From assembly GCA_035940955.1 (NCBI GenBank), contig DASZEJ010000058.1, positions 26,075-90,074 of the forward strand: 64,000 nucleotides of DNA, written 5' to 3'. A program made the position numbers and the translations under genes. Numbering within the stretch: the first letter of the stretch is position 1; every line of letters starts with the position of its first letter. The notes under the pieces are model-generated. The model saw only the letters and a program-made list of their open reading frames with translations, did not search any database and had not been told where the DNA came from. This DNA comes from CADCVT01 sp035940955. GTDB taxonomy: Bacteria > Actinomycetota > Thermoleophilia > Solirubrobacterales > Solirubrobacteraceae. Positions 46,702 to 56,806 of the stretch are shown here, piece after piece.

Positions 46702-47178
46702 TTTCCACAGCTGGACGACGTGGACCGGGCGATCATCGAACACCTGAGCGTCGACGCCCGGATGCCCAACAACCGCCTGGCCGAGCTGGTCGGCCTCGCG
46801 CCGTCGACGTGCCTGGCCCGCGTGCGGGCGCTGCGCGAGTGGGGCGTCCTGCGCGGCTTCCACGCCGAGGTCGACCTCGGGGCGCTCGGTCGCCCCCTCC
46901 AGGCGATGATCGCCGTCCGCCTCGCGGTCCACGCCCGCGAGCAGATCGACGACTTCACGCAGCACGTCAGCGAGCTGCCCGGCGTGCTGAGCATCTTCCA
47001 CATGACCGGCCAGACCGACTACCTGGTCTGGATCGCCGCCGCCGACGCCCAGGACCTGCGCGAGTTCGTCGTCGACCACCTCGCCACCCATCCCGCGACC
47101 GCGCACGCGGAGACGTCGCTGATCTACGAGCACCGCCGCGGGCCGGGCATCTGGGGCGCGGCGGAGCCCGCGCACTGA
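46693..47178 (+). CDS. Lrp/AsnC family transcriptional regulator
   Basis: A 161-residue regulator. The AsnC-type helix-turn-helix is LDDVDRAIIEHLSVDARMPN then NRLAELVGLAPSTCLARVRA, followed by the linker and an alpha/beta RAM effector domain (about 70-150: QAMIAVRLAVHAREQIDDFT, GVLSIFHMTGQTDYLVWIAA). ATG 46693 is chosen; a GTG six codons earlier is possible. Divergent from the cbs transsulfuration pair and therefore a likely regulator of it, with an amino acid such as cysteine, methionine or homocysteine as candidate ligand. The regulatory link is inference. Confidence 0.9.
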   Translation: MPNFPQLDDVDRAIIEHLSVDARMPNNRLAELVGLAPSTCLARVRALREWGVLRGFHAEVDLGALGRPLQAMIAVRLAVHAREQIDDFTQHVSELPGVLSIFHMTGQTDYLVWIAAADAQDLREFVVDHLATHPATAHAETSLIYEHRRGPGIWGAAEPAH

Positions 47179-47208
47179 CGCGCGGGCCACATGAGACAGG
47201 TGGGCGTG

Positions 47209-47230
47209 GCGAGCGTTCGCGGACGCTCGC
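47209..47230 (+). terminator. Hairpin downstream of lrp
   Basis: GCGAGCGT (47209-47216) and ACGCTCGC (47223-47230) make a perfect 8-bp stem with a 6-base loop 31 bp after the lrp stop. No T-run follows, so termination is uncertain. Confidence 0.4.
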
Positions 47231-47255
47231 GCGCGGACATGCTTACGCTTGCGTC

Positions 47256-48107
47256 GTGGCGTCTTCGCCGGCAAGTCCGGAGGAACTGTGGGAGCACGCG
47301 CGTGCCGACGCGGGAGCGGAGGCGGGCGACGTCGCGCTGATCGAGGCCTCCTCGTTCTCCAACCCGAACTCTCAGGGACGCTTCATGCCGCCCGGCGAGC
47401 GAACCGCAGGCCTCTCACCCGATGATCTCGCGCGCGTCAACGCGAATGCATCTCGGCCGCGGATCGTGCTGCCCGTCTCGGACCTGAGATCGGACCCACG
47501 TGCGCTGCTCGCGTTGATGCGTCATCACTTGGAGTACGCGCGCGTCCTCCACAGCGAGCGCGGCAGCTATGCGTTGTCACTCGCCGTCGCGGCGTGTCTG
47601 TATCCCGTGTACGAGCACGCCGGACCGGGCAGCGCCGTGCTTTACAACGCGATTCCCATGATGCGCTCCGCCAATGCTGCGGCGGGCCGCTTGGTGGCCC
47701 GAACGTTCGGGCCCCCGTTCGACCGACTCAACGATGCGCGCTTCAGCAGTCTGTTTCGGCTGGACGACGATCCCCTGCCACTCACGGAATACGCGCGACA
47801 CACGACGGTGTTCGCGGCGATCTGGCCGGACGCTCTCGAGGCGGAGCTGTTGCGCCACGGCGGGTCCGTGGCGAAGGCGCTCACGGAAGCGAGCGCGGAC
47901 GCTACGCGTTGGTGGGACATGCTGCGGATGGATGACACGTTCGGTGCACTAGCGCTCGGCGCGTCCTCCTTCCGGCCGACGCCGGACGAGGTCGTGGCGT
48001 TCGGGTCAGAGCCGTCGCGCGCCTGGCGACTGGCCTACGCGCTCATCGACCGCGCGTCCTGGTTCGGCCTCAGTTTGACAACGGCGCGGCCGCGCGTGCC
48101 GTCATGA
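47256..48107 (+). CDS. Unrecognised protein of an accessory patch
   Basis: A 283-residue soluble protein of unknown family, with no signal peptide. Notable segments are EASSFSNPNSQGRFMPPGER, LLALMRHHLEYARVLHSERG (with HHxE), SLAVAACLYPVYEHAGPGSA, VLYNAIPMMRSANAAAGRLV and WWDMLRMDDTFGALALGASS. The HHLEYAR helix resembles a metal-binding or zincin-like helix, but no third ligand can be assigned. Codon usage is relaxed: codons such as AGA, TCA, GGA, TAT and TTG occur that are nearly absent from neighbours, suggesting acquisition from elsewhere. Start GTG 47256. Convergent with a two-gene unit. Confidence 0.65.
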   Translation: MASSPASPEELWEHARADAGAEAGDVALIEASSFSNPNSQGRFMPPGERTAGLSPDDLARVNANASRPRIVLPVSDLRSDPRALLALMRHHLEYARVLHSERGSYALSLAVAACLYPVYEHAGPGSAVLYNAIPMMRSANAAAGRLVARTFGPPFDRLNDARFSSLFRLDDDPLPLTEYARHTTVFAAIWPDALEAELLRHGGSVAKALTEASADATRWWDMLRMDDTFGALALGASSFRPTPDEVVAFGSEPSRAWRLAYALIDRASWFGLSLTTARPRVPS

Positions 48108-48123
48108 CGACGTCAGCTTGGTA

Positions 48124-48687
48124 CTAGGAGACCGCCCGAAGGTGGGGAACGTCGTGACCGATGACGTCAGCGATGTCCTCCGGGCGCGGTGACCCCTCCG
48201 CAACGGCTTCAATGGCCTCTGGCGGCGAGAACCGCACCGGGAAGCCCTGGGCTGTGAGCGCCTGTGCGCGAGCGAGCACGTCCACGGTCTGTTGGAGCGC
48301 CACGACCGCGTGCTCAAGACGTACCAGTCGCTCGGTTTGCTCGGGATCTTCAGGCGAGCCAGGCGCCGGCGGAGGGTGATCGAGCCGGCCGATCACCTCG
48401 TTGTCGGAGACGCCGAGCGTCGCCAACAGCGCGTCGATCGCTCGGCTGAGGTCCGCATCGGCCCGCATAAAGGCCTGCACGCTGCGCTCCGGATCGTGGC
48501 GATAGGCGACCAGCAGCGCCGTATCGCCCGCCGTCGGGACATCCACCATCGCCGAGTCGAACTGGTCGAGATCGTCCGCACCGCTCGACCACTGGACGCC
48601 ACAGCGCTCCGTCAGCTCGGCGGGAGAGGCGCGGAACTGCACGACGACCTCGCCTGGAGACGAAGAGGTCTCTACGGTGTCGGTCAT
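48124..48687 (-). CDS. Unrecognised protein, second gene of a coupled pair
   Basis: A 187-residue soluble, acidic protein. The N-terminal half (VVVQFRASPAELTERCGVQW then DDLDQFDSAMVDVPTAGDTA) looks beta-rich. A central segment (PEDPEQTERLVRLEHAVVAL then QQTVDVLARAQAL) is predicted coiled coil, and the end is EAIEAVAEGSPRPEDIADVI. Its ATG overlaps the stop of the upstream 113-residue gene (ATGA), so the two are translated as a unit. No family recognised. As the downstream partner of a small, possibly toxic protein, an immunity role is conceivable but unproven. Confidence 0.6.
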   Translation of the reverse strand: MTDTVETSSSPGEVVVQFRASPAELTERCGVQWSSGADDLDQFDSAMVDVPTAGDTALLVAYRHDPERSVQAFMRADADLSRAIDALLATLGVSDNEVIGRLDHPPPAPGSPEDPEQTERLVRLEHAVVALQQTVDVLARAQALTAQGFPVRFSPPEAIEAVAEGSPRPEDIADVIGHDVPHLRAVS

Positions 48688-49025
48688 CCGATCGACATTC
48701 TGACGCGAGAGACGAAGATTTTCACTCTCGCCGTGTCGCCATCGACCCACACGCGCCGGTCCGGACGCGGTCGCCAGCGCGGCGTGCCTACCCACGGGTT
48801 GTGCGGCGGCACGTCGGCGTAGAACTCGAAGCCGCTCTCGTCCTCGGCCAGGGCCCCGGTGTAGGCCTGCGCCGCTGGTTCGTGTCCGCCGTATGGGATA
48901 CGACCCCACAGCTCTCCGGTGCGGAGGATCGCCTCCATGTCGTTCGCGGTCTGAGTGCGGTCGTTCTGCAACCGCTTGAACGGCCCATACACGACGCGAT
49001 CGCTGTACCGAGGCGGAGTCGCCAT
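48684..49025 (-). CDS. Small unrecognised protein, possibly ADP-ribosyltransferase-like
   Basis: A 113-residue protein. The run MEAILRTGELWGRIPYGGHE then EPAAQAYTGALAEDESGFEF and YADVPPHNPWV recalls compact HYD1-type ADP-ribosyltransferase toxin domains (a helix ending I--SG-L, a Gly-rich loop, then a strand and PP), but the match is by eye and weak. Codon usage is less GC-biased than in neighbouring genes. It is the first gene of an ATGA-coupled pair, 61 bp downstream of a SpoIIE gene on the same strand. A toxin with a downstream partner is one reading; a conserved hypothetical of other function is equally possible. Confidence 0.6.
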   Translation of the reverse strand: MATPPRYSDRVVYGPFKRLQNDRTQTANDMEAILRTGELWGRIPYGGHEPAAQAYTGALAEDESGFEFYADVPPHNPWVGTPRWRPRPDRRVWVDGDTARVKIFVSRVRMSIG

Positions 49026-49086
49026 CGCGGAAGAGTGCCATGTCGCTGTCCGGATCGGCGGCGCACTGAGCGGCGGAGCCGGCGCC

Positions 49087-50763
49087 CTACCGCCGCCGCC
49101 GCGGCCGCACCCGCAGCGCCACGACCGCCAGGTCGTCGCGGGGGCGCCCGCCGGACGCGGCGAGGACCGCTCCCTCGATGCGCTGGACGATGCGGGTCGG
49201 GGCCTCGCCGGCGGAGTCGGCGAGCATCGCCCGCAGCCGCTCCTCGCCGAACACGCCGGCCGGCCCGCGGGCCTCGACGACGCCGTCGGTGTAGAGGACG
49301 AGGGTGTCGCCCGGCCCCAGGCGGTCGTGGACGTCGACGGCCACGTGGCCGGCGTCGACGCCGAGCAGGTGCCCGAACCGGCCGACCTCGCGCACGTTGC
49401 CGTCCGCGTCCACCAGCAGCGGCAGCGGGTGGCCCGCCGCGCTGACCGTCAGCGCGACGCCGTCGCCGTCGCGCTCGAGCTCCACGCACGCCACCGACGC
49501 CAACCGGTCGCCGCGCTTCTCGGCCAGCAGCGCCCGGTTCAGCACGGCGAGCAGCGCGCTCGGCGAGCGCTCGTACGGCGCCGCGGCGCGCAGCGTGTGG
49601 CGCGCCAGGCCGGTGACCGCCGCGGCCGACGGGCCCTTGCCGACCACGTCGCCGATCACGACCCGCCACCCGCGCTCGGTCGGGAAGAGGTCGTAGAAGT
49701 CGCCGCCGACCTCGTTGCCCTCGCCGGCCGCGGAGTACCGCGCGCCGACGTCGAGCCCGGGGATCCGCGGCAGGTCGGGCGGCAGCAGCTCCTCCTGCAG
49801 CGACATCGCGACGAGGTCGCGCTGCGCGTAGACCATCGCGTTGTCGAGCGCCAGCGCGCACCGGTCGGCGAGCTCGCGCGCCAGCGGCAGCAGCTCCGGC
49901 CCGAAGCGCCGGCCGGTCTTCGCGTCGGTCGCCAGCGCGATGTCCCCCAGCACGCGCCCGCGGGCCATCAGCGGCACGATGCACACCGACACGAACCCGA
50001 TCTCGCGCAGGATCCGCAGGTGCTCCTCGTCCTGGGCGGCGGCGACCAGCAGCTCGTCGGGCAGCTCGGGGATCAGCTCGGGCTCGGCCGTCCGGATCAC
50101 CTTCGGCGAGCCGACCGGCGAGTCCGGGTCGAGGGGGTAGCGGCGGTCGAGCTCGGCCAGCCACGGCAGCTTGGACGGGTCGCGGTGGCGGAACGACACC
50201 CGCTCGATGTGCCCGTCCTCGCGCGCCAGCTCCACGAAGCACCAGTCCGCGATCTCCGGGACGACGAGCTGCGCGATGAGGTCGGCGGTCTCGTTGACGC
50301 TCAGCGCGGTGCTGAGCAGCTGCCCCGCGCGCGCCATCAGCGCGTCGCGCCGGTGGGCCTCCGACAGCGCGGCCTCGGCGGCGTACCGGTCGGTCACGTC
50401 GATCGCGGCGATCCCGACGCCGCCGCGGATCGGGAAGTAGGTGACGTCCCAGTGGCGGACGACGCCCGGCTCGGTCCCCAGCTCGCCGGCCTGGGCGTGC
50501 CGCTCGGGCTCGCAGGACCCGAGCACCCGCCGCAGGATGACCTCGGTGCTGGCCCCCAGCTCGCCGTGCAGCTCCGACGGCCGCCGGCCGAGCAGCTCGC
50601 CGGCCGTCACGCGGTTCATCTCCGCGAGCGCGTCGTTGACCCACGCCCAGCGCAGCTCGGCGTCGAACGCGCCCACCGCGATAGGCGCGCGGCCGAGCAG
50701 CTCTCGCGCGAAGGCGTCATGCGGGGTGGGGCGGTCGGCGTCCATTGCCAGCGGCGAGTCCAT
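49087..50763 (-). CDS. PAS/GAF/SpoIIE-type PP2C serine phosphatase
   Basis: A 558-residue cytoplasmic signalling phosphatase: PAS (about 15-125: RAPIAVGAFDAELRWAWVND), GAF (about 150-300: LIAQLVVPEIADWCFVELAR, IVPLMARGRVLGDIALATDA) and SpoIIE/PP2C catalytic domain (about 330-555). Metal-site segments are GNEVGGDFYDLFP, VIGDVVGKGPSAAAVTGLAR, LVLYTDGVVEARG and PRDDLAVVALR. Such proteins dephosphorylate anti-anti-sigma factors in stress-response partner switching, but no anti-sigma gene is adjacent. ATG 50763 is chosen; ATG 50745 and a start at 50811 are alternatives. It lies downstream of atpC on the same strand. Confidence 0.9.
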   Translation of the reverse strand: MDSPLAMDADRPTPHDAFARELLGRAPIAVGAFDAELRWAWVNDALAEMNRVTAGELLGRRPSELHGELGASTEVILRRVLGSCEPERHAQAGELGTEPGVVRHWDVTYFPIRGGVGIAAIDVTDRYAAEAALSEAHRRDALMARAGQLLSTALSVNETADLIAQLVVPEIADWCFVELAREDGHIERVSFRHRDPSKLPWLAELDRRYPLDPDSPVGSPKVIRTAEPELIPELPDELLVAAAQDEEHLRILREIGFVSVCIVPLMARGRVLGDIALATDAKTGRRFGPELLPLARELADRCALALDNAMVYAQRDLVAMSLQEELLPPDLPRIPGLDVGARYSAAGEGNEVGGDFYDLFPTERGWRVVIGDVVGKGPSAAAVTGLARHTLRAAAPYERSPSALLAVLNRALLAEKRGDRLASVACVELERDGDGVALTVSAAGHPLPLLVDADGNVREVGRFGHLLGVDAGHVAVDVHDRLGPGDTLVLYTDGVVEARGPAGVFGEERLRAMLADSAGEAPTRIVQRIEGAVLAASGGRPRDDLAVVALRVRPRRRR

Positions 50764-50875
50764 GCCCAGTGTTCCCAACGAAACGCCGGGCGAGAACTGG
50801 CGCGGACGCATTGGCGCGTCCTATCTGCGCAAGATCCGTCCTCCGCGCAGGGATCGGCAAGAGGTGCCGAGCCGG

Positions 50876-51292
50876 CTACGACCCGCCCTGCGTCAGCTCG
50901 AGGAACCGCTCCCAGCGCCGCTTGTCGCGCTGGGCGCGGCGCATCGCCTCCGAGCCCTCCTCCGCCTCGCGGCACTCCTCCTCGGCCCGCCGGACGCGCT
51001 CCTCGAGGTCGGAGCGGTCGAGCTGGTCGGGGTCCATCGCCTCCTCGACGAGCAGCAGGACGCGGCCGCCCGCGACCTGCACGTAGCCCTCGCCCTGCGC
51101 GAAGCGCACGATGTCTGACTCGCTCTTGTACAGCCGCAGCTCGGCCGGCTCCAGCAGGCCGAGCAGCGGCTGGTGGTTCGCGAGGATGCCGATCGACCCC
51201 GTGCGCGTGCGCGTCGAGACCATCTCGACCTCGTCGCTGAAGACCTCGCCCTCCGGGGTGAGGACCTCGACCGGGAACGCCGTGCGCGCCAC
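50876..51292 (-). CDS. atpC: ATP synthase epsilon subunit
   Basis: Central-stalk subunit that couples rotation and inhibits ATP hydrolysis; 138 residues. The N-terminal beta-sandwich includes FPVEVLTPEGEVFSDEVEMV, GSIGILANHQPLLGLLEPAE and GEGYVQVAGGRVLLLVEEAM, followed by a C-terminal helical hairpin (LEERVRRAEEECREAEEGSE). The GTG start overlaps the atpD stop by one base (TAGTG). Last gene of the operon. Confidence 0.95.
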   Translation of the reverse strand: MARTAFPVEVLTPEGEVFSDEVEMVSTRTRTGSIGILANHQPLLGLLEPAELRLYKSESDIVRFAQGEGYVQVAGGRVLLLVEEAMDPDQLDRSDLEERVRRAEEECREAEEGSEAMRRAQRDKRRWERFLELTQGGS

Positions 51293-52764
51293 TAGGAGTC
51301 CTTCGCCGCCTCGAGGACCTGGTCGATCGTGCCCTTGAGCAGGAACGCGCTCTCCGGCACGTCGTCGTGCTTGCCCTCGAGGATCTCGGTGAACCCGCGG
51401 ATCGTCTCGGCGATCGGCACGTACTCGCCCGGCGTGCCGGTGAACGCCTCGGCGACGTTGAACGGCTGCGACAGGAAGCGCTCGATCCGCCGCGCGCGGC
51501 CGACCACCAGGCGGTCCTCGTCCGACAGCTCCTCGATGCCGAGGATCGCGATGATGTCCTGCAGCTCCTTGTACCGCTGCAGGATCTCCTTGACGCGCGA
51601 CGCGACGTTGTAGTGCTCCTCGCCGAGGATGTCGGCCTTGAGGATCGTCGAGGTGGAGTCGAGCGGGTCGACCGCCGGGTAGATGCCCTTCTCGGCGATG
51701 CCGCGACTCAGCACCGTCGTCGCGTTGAGGTGCGCGAACACCGAGGCGGGCGCGGGGTCGGTGAGGTCGTCGGCCGGCACGTAGATCGCCTGCACCGACG
51801 TGACCGAGCCCTTGCGGGTCGACGTGATCCGCTCCTGCAGCTGGCCCATCTCGGTCTCCAGCGTCGGCTGGTAGCCGACCTGCGACGGCATGCGGCCGAG
51901 GAGCGCGGAGACCTCGGAGCCGGCCTGCACGAACCGGAAGATGTTGTCGATGAAGAGCAGCACGTCCTGGCCCTCGACGTCGCGGAAGTACTCCGCCATC
52001 GTCAGGCCGGACAGCGCGACGCGCATGCGCGCGCCGGGCGGCTCGTTCATCTGGCCGAAGACGAGCATCGTCTTGTCGATGACGCCCGACTCCTTCATCT
52101 CGAGCCAGAGGTCGTTGCCCTCGCGCGAGCGCTCGCCGACGCCGCAGAACGCGGACAGGCCGCCGTGCTCCTGCGCGAGGTTGTGGATCAGCTCCTGGAT
52201 GAGCACCGTCTTGCCGACGCCCGCGCCGCCGAACAGGCCGACCTTGCCGCCCTTGGCGTAGGGCGCGAGCAGGTCGACGACCTTGATGCCCGTCTCGAAC
52301 ATCTCGGTCGTCGGCGTCAGGTTCTCGACGTTCGGCGCCTCGCGGTGGATCGGCCAGCGCTCCTCGACCTCGACGTCGTCGCCGAGGTCGATCGGCTCGC
52401 CGAGCAGGTTGAAGATCCGCCCCAGCGTCGCCTTGCCGACCGGCACGGTGATCGGGCCGCCGGTGTCGACGACCTCCATGCCGCGTGCCAGGCCGTCGGT
52501 GGTGTCCATCGCGACCGCGCGCACGCGGTCGTCGCCGATGTGCTGCTGGACCTCGCAGACGAGGACCTCGGCGGCGCCGGCCGCGGCCTCGCCGCCCTCG
52601 GCCTCGCGGTTGCGGTCGGGGCGCTCGACGGTGATCGCGTGGTTGATCTCGGGCAGCTCCTCGGGGAAGACGGCCTCGATCACGACGCCCTGGATCTCCT
52701 CGATCCGGCCGACGTTGCGCCCCTCCTCGCGCTGCCCGGTGGGCTGCTCTGCGGTGGTTGCCAT
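51292..52764 (-). CDS. atpD: ATP synthase beta subunit
   Basis: Catalytic subunit of F1; 490 residues. Walker A is GLFGGAGVGKTVLIQELIHN, the catalytic Glu lies in GVGERSREGNDLWLEM, Walker B is DVLLFIDNIFRFVQAGSEVS and the beta signature is PSQVGYQPTLETEMGQLQER. The N-terminal beta-barrel carries an unusual Glu/Ala/Gly-rich insert (DRNREAEGGEAAAGAAEVLV) between strands. ATG 52764 adds about 18 residues (ATTAEQPTGQREEGR) before the conserved NVGRIEEIQGVVIEAVFP. Part of the contiguous atp operon; the epsilon gene follows with a one-base overlap. Confidence 0.97.
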   Translation of the reverse strand: MATTAEQPTGQREEGRNVGRIEEIQGVVIEAVFPEELPEINHAITVERPDRNREAEGGEAAAGAAEVLVCEVQQHIGDDRVRAVAMDTTDGLARGMEVVDTGGPITVPVGKATLGRIFNLLGEPIDLGDDVEVEERWPIHREAPNVENLTPTTEMFETGIKVVDLLAPYAKGGKVGLFGGAGVGKTVLIQELIHNLAQEHGGLSAFCGVGERSREGNDLWLEMKESGVIDKTMLVFGQMNEPPGARMRVALSGLTMAEYFRDVEGQDVLLFIDNIFRFVQAGSEVSALLGRMPSQVGYQPTLETEMGQLQERITSTRKGSVTSVQAIYVPADDLTDPAPASVFAHLNATTVLSRGIAEKGIYPAVDPLDSTSTILKADILGEEHYNVASRVKEILQRYKELQDIIAILGIEELSDEDRLVVGRARRIERFLSQPFNVAEAFTGTPGEYVPIAETIRGFTEILEGKHDDVPESAFLLKGTIDQVLEAAKDS

Positions 52765-52786
52765 GAGTTCTCTCGTGTCTCCTGTC

Positions 52787-53698
52787 TCAGCGCAGCGACT
52801 CGGCGCCGGCCACGACTTCCATGATCTCCTGGGTGATCTCGGCCTGGCGCGCGCGGTTCATCTCGAGCGTCAGGTCGTCGATCAGCTCGCCGGCGTTCTC
52901 CGACGCGTTGCGCATCGCGGTCATGCGCGCCCCGTGCTCGGACGCCGTCGACTCGAGCAGCGCGCGGTAGATCGAGATCTCCACGTACTGCGGGACCAGC
53001 TGCTGGAGGATGACCGCCGGGTCGGGCTCGTACTCGACGAGCGCGCGGTGGCGCCGCTCCTCCTCGGACTCCTGCTCCTGCTCCTCTTCGTCGTCGCCGA
53101 GGATCGTCGCCTGGGCGAGCGGGAGCAGCGTCTCGCGCCGGACCTCCTGGGTCAGCGCCGAGACGTAGCCGTTGTAGAAGATGTCGACGCGGTCGACCTC
53201 GCCGTCGACGTAGGCGGTGATGAGGTCGTCGGCGATCTCGCGCGCGTTGGCGTAGGCCGGGCGGTCGGTGAAGCCGGTGTAGCCGCCGACGACGTCCTTG
53301 CCGCGGAAGGTCAGCGACGAGACGCCGCGCCGGCCGGACGCGTACCAGCGCACGGTCTTGCCGTCGCCCTCGAACTCGCTGCCGGCGCGCAGGCCCGCCC
53401 GCAGGATCTGCGAGTTGAACGCGCCGGCCAGCCCGCGGTCCCCGGTGACGAGCAGCAGGCCGACCTTGTCGACGGACTCGTGCTCCTGCAGCACCGGCAG
53501 CGACGGGATGTTCTCCGCCGCCTCGGCGGCCTGGCGGGTCATCCGCCGGACCGCGTCGGCGTACGGGCGCAGCGCGCCGATGCGCTGCTCGGCCCGGCGC
53601 AGCCGCGCCGCGGCCACCATCTCCATCGCGCGGGTGATCTTCTGGATGTTCTTGACCGACGCGATGCGGTTCTTGACGTCTCGCTGTGAGTCGGCCAT
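52787..53698 (-). CDS. atpG: ATP synthase gamma subunit
   Basis: Central rotor shaft of F1; 303 residues. The conserved N-terminal helix is RDVKNRIASVKNIQKITRAM then EMVAAARLRRAEQRI, and the C-terminal helix is HGARMTAMRNASENAGELID followed by MNRARQAEITQEIMEVVAGA. Between them is an acidic insert (GDDEEEQEQESEEERRHRAL at about 195-215) that is longer than in many homologues. ATG 53698 lies 3 bp after the atpA stop, so translation is probably coupled. Confidence 0.96.
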   Translation of the reverse strand: MADSQRDVKNRIASVKNIQKITRAMEMVAAARLRRAEQRIGALRPYADAVRRMTRQAAEAAENIPSLPVLQEHESVDKVGLLLVTGDRGLAGAFNSQILRAGLRAGSEFEGDGKTVRWYASGRRGVSSLTFRGKDVVGGYTGFTDRPAYANAREIADDLITAYVDGEVDRVDIFYNGYVSALTQEVRRETLLPLAQATILGDDEEEQEQESEEERRHRALVEYEPDPAVILQQLVPQYVEISIYRALLESTASEHGARMTAMRNASENAGELIDDLTLEMNRARQAEITQEIMEVVAGAESLR

Positions 53699-53701
53699 GG
53701 C

Positions 53702-55402
<1,701 letters not shown>

Positions 55403-55413
55403 GAGAGTTCGTG

Positions 55414-55944
55414 TCAGCTCCTTGCGACCTGCTTGCGCAGGCCCTCAAGACGGTTGGCGATGGAGGCGTCGAGGATCCGGTCGCCGACGCGGACGACGAT
55501 GCCGCCCAGGATGTCGGGGTCGACGCTCGACTCGAGCTGCACCCGGCGGCCGGTGCGCTCGCGGATCGCGTCGCCGATCTGCTCGACGGTCTCGGGGTCG
55601 AGCTCGATCGCGCTCGTGACCTCGACGGGGAGCAGCCGGTTGGCCTCCTCCCACAGCGACTCGTACTCGCGGCGGATGCGGTGGATCGCCGGCATCCGGT
55701 GCTTCTCCACGAGCAGCTCGAGGAAGTTGCGGACGATGTCCTCGGCGCCGTCGAGCACCCGGCCCAGGCCCTCCTTCTTCTCCTCGGTGGAGAAGTAGGG
55801 CGAGAAGAAGAAGACGGCCAGCTCGCGGTTGGAGTCCAGCGCGTCGGCGAACGCGCCGAGCTGCTCGCGCACGGCGTCGAGCTTGTCGTGCTCCTCCGCG
55901 GCCTGGAAGAGCGCGCGGCTGTAGACCTGGCCGATCTCCTCCAT
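55414..55944 (-). CDS. atpH: ATP synthase delta subunit
   Basis: Peripheral-stalk subunit joining F1 to the b subunits; 176 residues. The N-terminal helical domain is EEIGQVYSRALFQAAEEHDK with NRELAVFFFSPYFSTEEKKE and FLELLVEKHRMPAIHRIRRE. The C-terminal sandwich contains VDPDILGGIVVRVGDRILDA, the family signature region. ATG 55944 lies 3 bp after the atpF stop. Confidence 0.95.
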   Translation of the reverse strand: MEEIGQVYSRALFQAAEEHDKLDAVREQLGAFADALDSNRELAVFFFSPYFSTEEKKEGLGRVLDGAEDIVRNFLELLVEKHRMPAIHRIRREYESLWEEANRLLPVEVTSAIELDPETVEQIGDAIRERTGRRVQLESSVDPDILGGIVVRVGDRILDASIANRLEGLRKQVARS

Positions 55945-55947
55945 GGG

Positions 55948-56517
55948 CTAGCGCGAGCCTCCGTCGCTGCCGGCGAGCGCCTCGAAGTCCAGCTCGCGCA
56001 GCGCCTCCTCGACGAGCCGGCGCTGGTCGTCCTGCGTCAGCGTCTTGCGCGTCACCTTCTCGGTGGCGCGGACCGTCAGGTCGGCGACCTCGTTGCGGAT
56101 CTCCTGGATCGCGCGGCGCGTCTCGGCCTCGATGTCGCGGCGCGTCTGCTCCATCAGCTCCTCGCGCTGGATGCGCGCCTGGCCGCGGGCCTCCTCCTGG
56201 TGCTGCTCGGCGGCGCGCCGGGCGCGGGCGACGATCTCGTCGGCCTGCGTGCGGGCCTCCTGCAGCCGCTGGCGGTACTCGGCGAGGATGCGCTCGGCCT
56301 CCTCCTTCGTCCGCTCGGCGGTGTCGATCGACTCCTCGATCGCGCGCTGGCGCTTGTCCAGCTGCTCGCTGATCCTGGGGAACGCGAGCTTGCGCAGCAC
56401 GAGCAGCGTGGCGCCGAACGCGAGGAGGGTCCAGACCATCAGCCCGATGCCGGGCTTGACGAGGAAGGACCCTCCCCCGCCCTCCTCCGCCGCGAGGACT
56501 GTGACGAGTTCGAGCAC
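55948..56517 (-). CDS. atpF: ATP synthase b subunit
   Basis: Peripheral-stalk subunit; 189 residues. One N-terminal membrane helix (KPGIGLMVWTLLAFGATLLV at about 20-42) is followed by a very long charged helix (QLDKRQRAIEESIDTAERTK, EEAERILAEYRQRLQEARTQ) that forms the dimeric stator. GTG 56517 lies 3 bp after the atpE stop. Only one b-type gene is present, so the stator should be a homodimer rather than b/b'. Confidence 0.95.
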   Translation of the reverse strand: MLELVTVLAAEEGGGGSFLVKPGIGLMVWTLLAFGATLLVLRKLAFPRISEQLDKRQRAIEESIDTAERTKEEAERILAEYRQRLQEARTQADEIVARARRAAEQHQEEARGQARIQREELMEQTRRDIEAETRRAIQEIRNEVADLTVRATEKVTRKTLTQDDQRRLVEEALRELDFEALAGSDGGSR

Positions 56518-56520
56518 GGC

Positions 56521-56787
56521 CTAGAGGAAGAACGCGATGAGGCCGAAGATGAACGCGTAGAAGACGATCGCCTCGGTCAGCGCGAAGCCGAGCCACTGGA
56601 TCGAGGTGATCTCGTCGCGCATCTCGGGCTGCCGGGTCACCGACTCGATGACCTTGCCGAAGATGTAGCCGACCCCGATGCCGGGGCCGATGGTCCCGAG
56701 GCCGGCGCCGACGCCGAGCGCGATCGACTTGAGGCCGTCGCCGACCTCGGCCTGGGCGAGAGGGACGAAGAGCGCGAGAAGGTCCAC
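56521..56787 (-). CDS. atpE: ATP synthase c subunit
   Basis: Proteolipid of the rotor ring; 88 residues in a two-helix hairpin. The first helix is ALGVGAGLGTIGPGIGVGYI and the polar loop is RQPEMRDE. The second helix carries the ion-binding Glu in LGFALTEAIVFYAFIFGLIA. The residues around the Glu lack the Gln/Ser pattern of Na+-type rings, so proton coupling is expected. The GTG start has a good AGGAGA site six bases upstream. The short extra N-terminus (MDLLALFVPLAQAEVGDG) may be part of the first helix. Confidence 0.96.
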   Translation of the reverse strand: MDLLALFVPLAQAEVGDGLKSIALGVGAGLGTIGPGIGVGYIFGKVIESVTRQPEMRDEITSIQWLGFALTEAIVFYAFIFGLIAFFL

Positions 56788-56806
56788 GGTGTCTCCTGGG
56801 TTCGGG

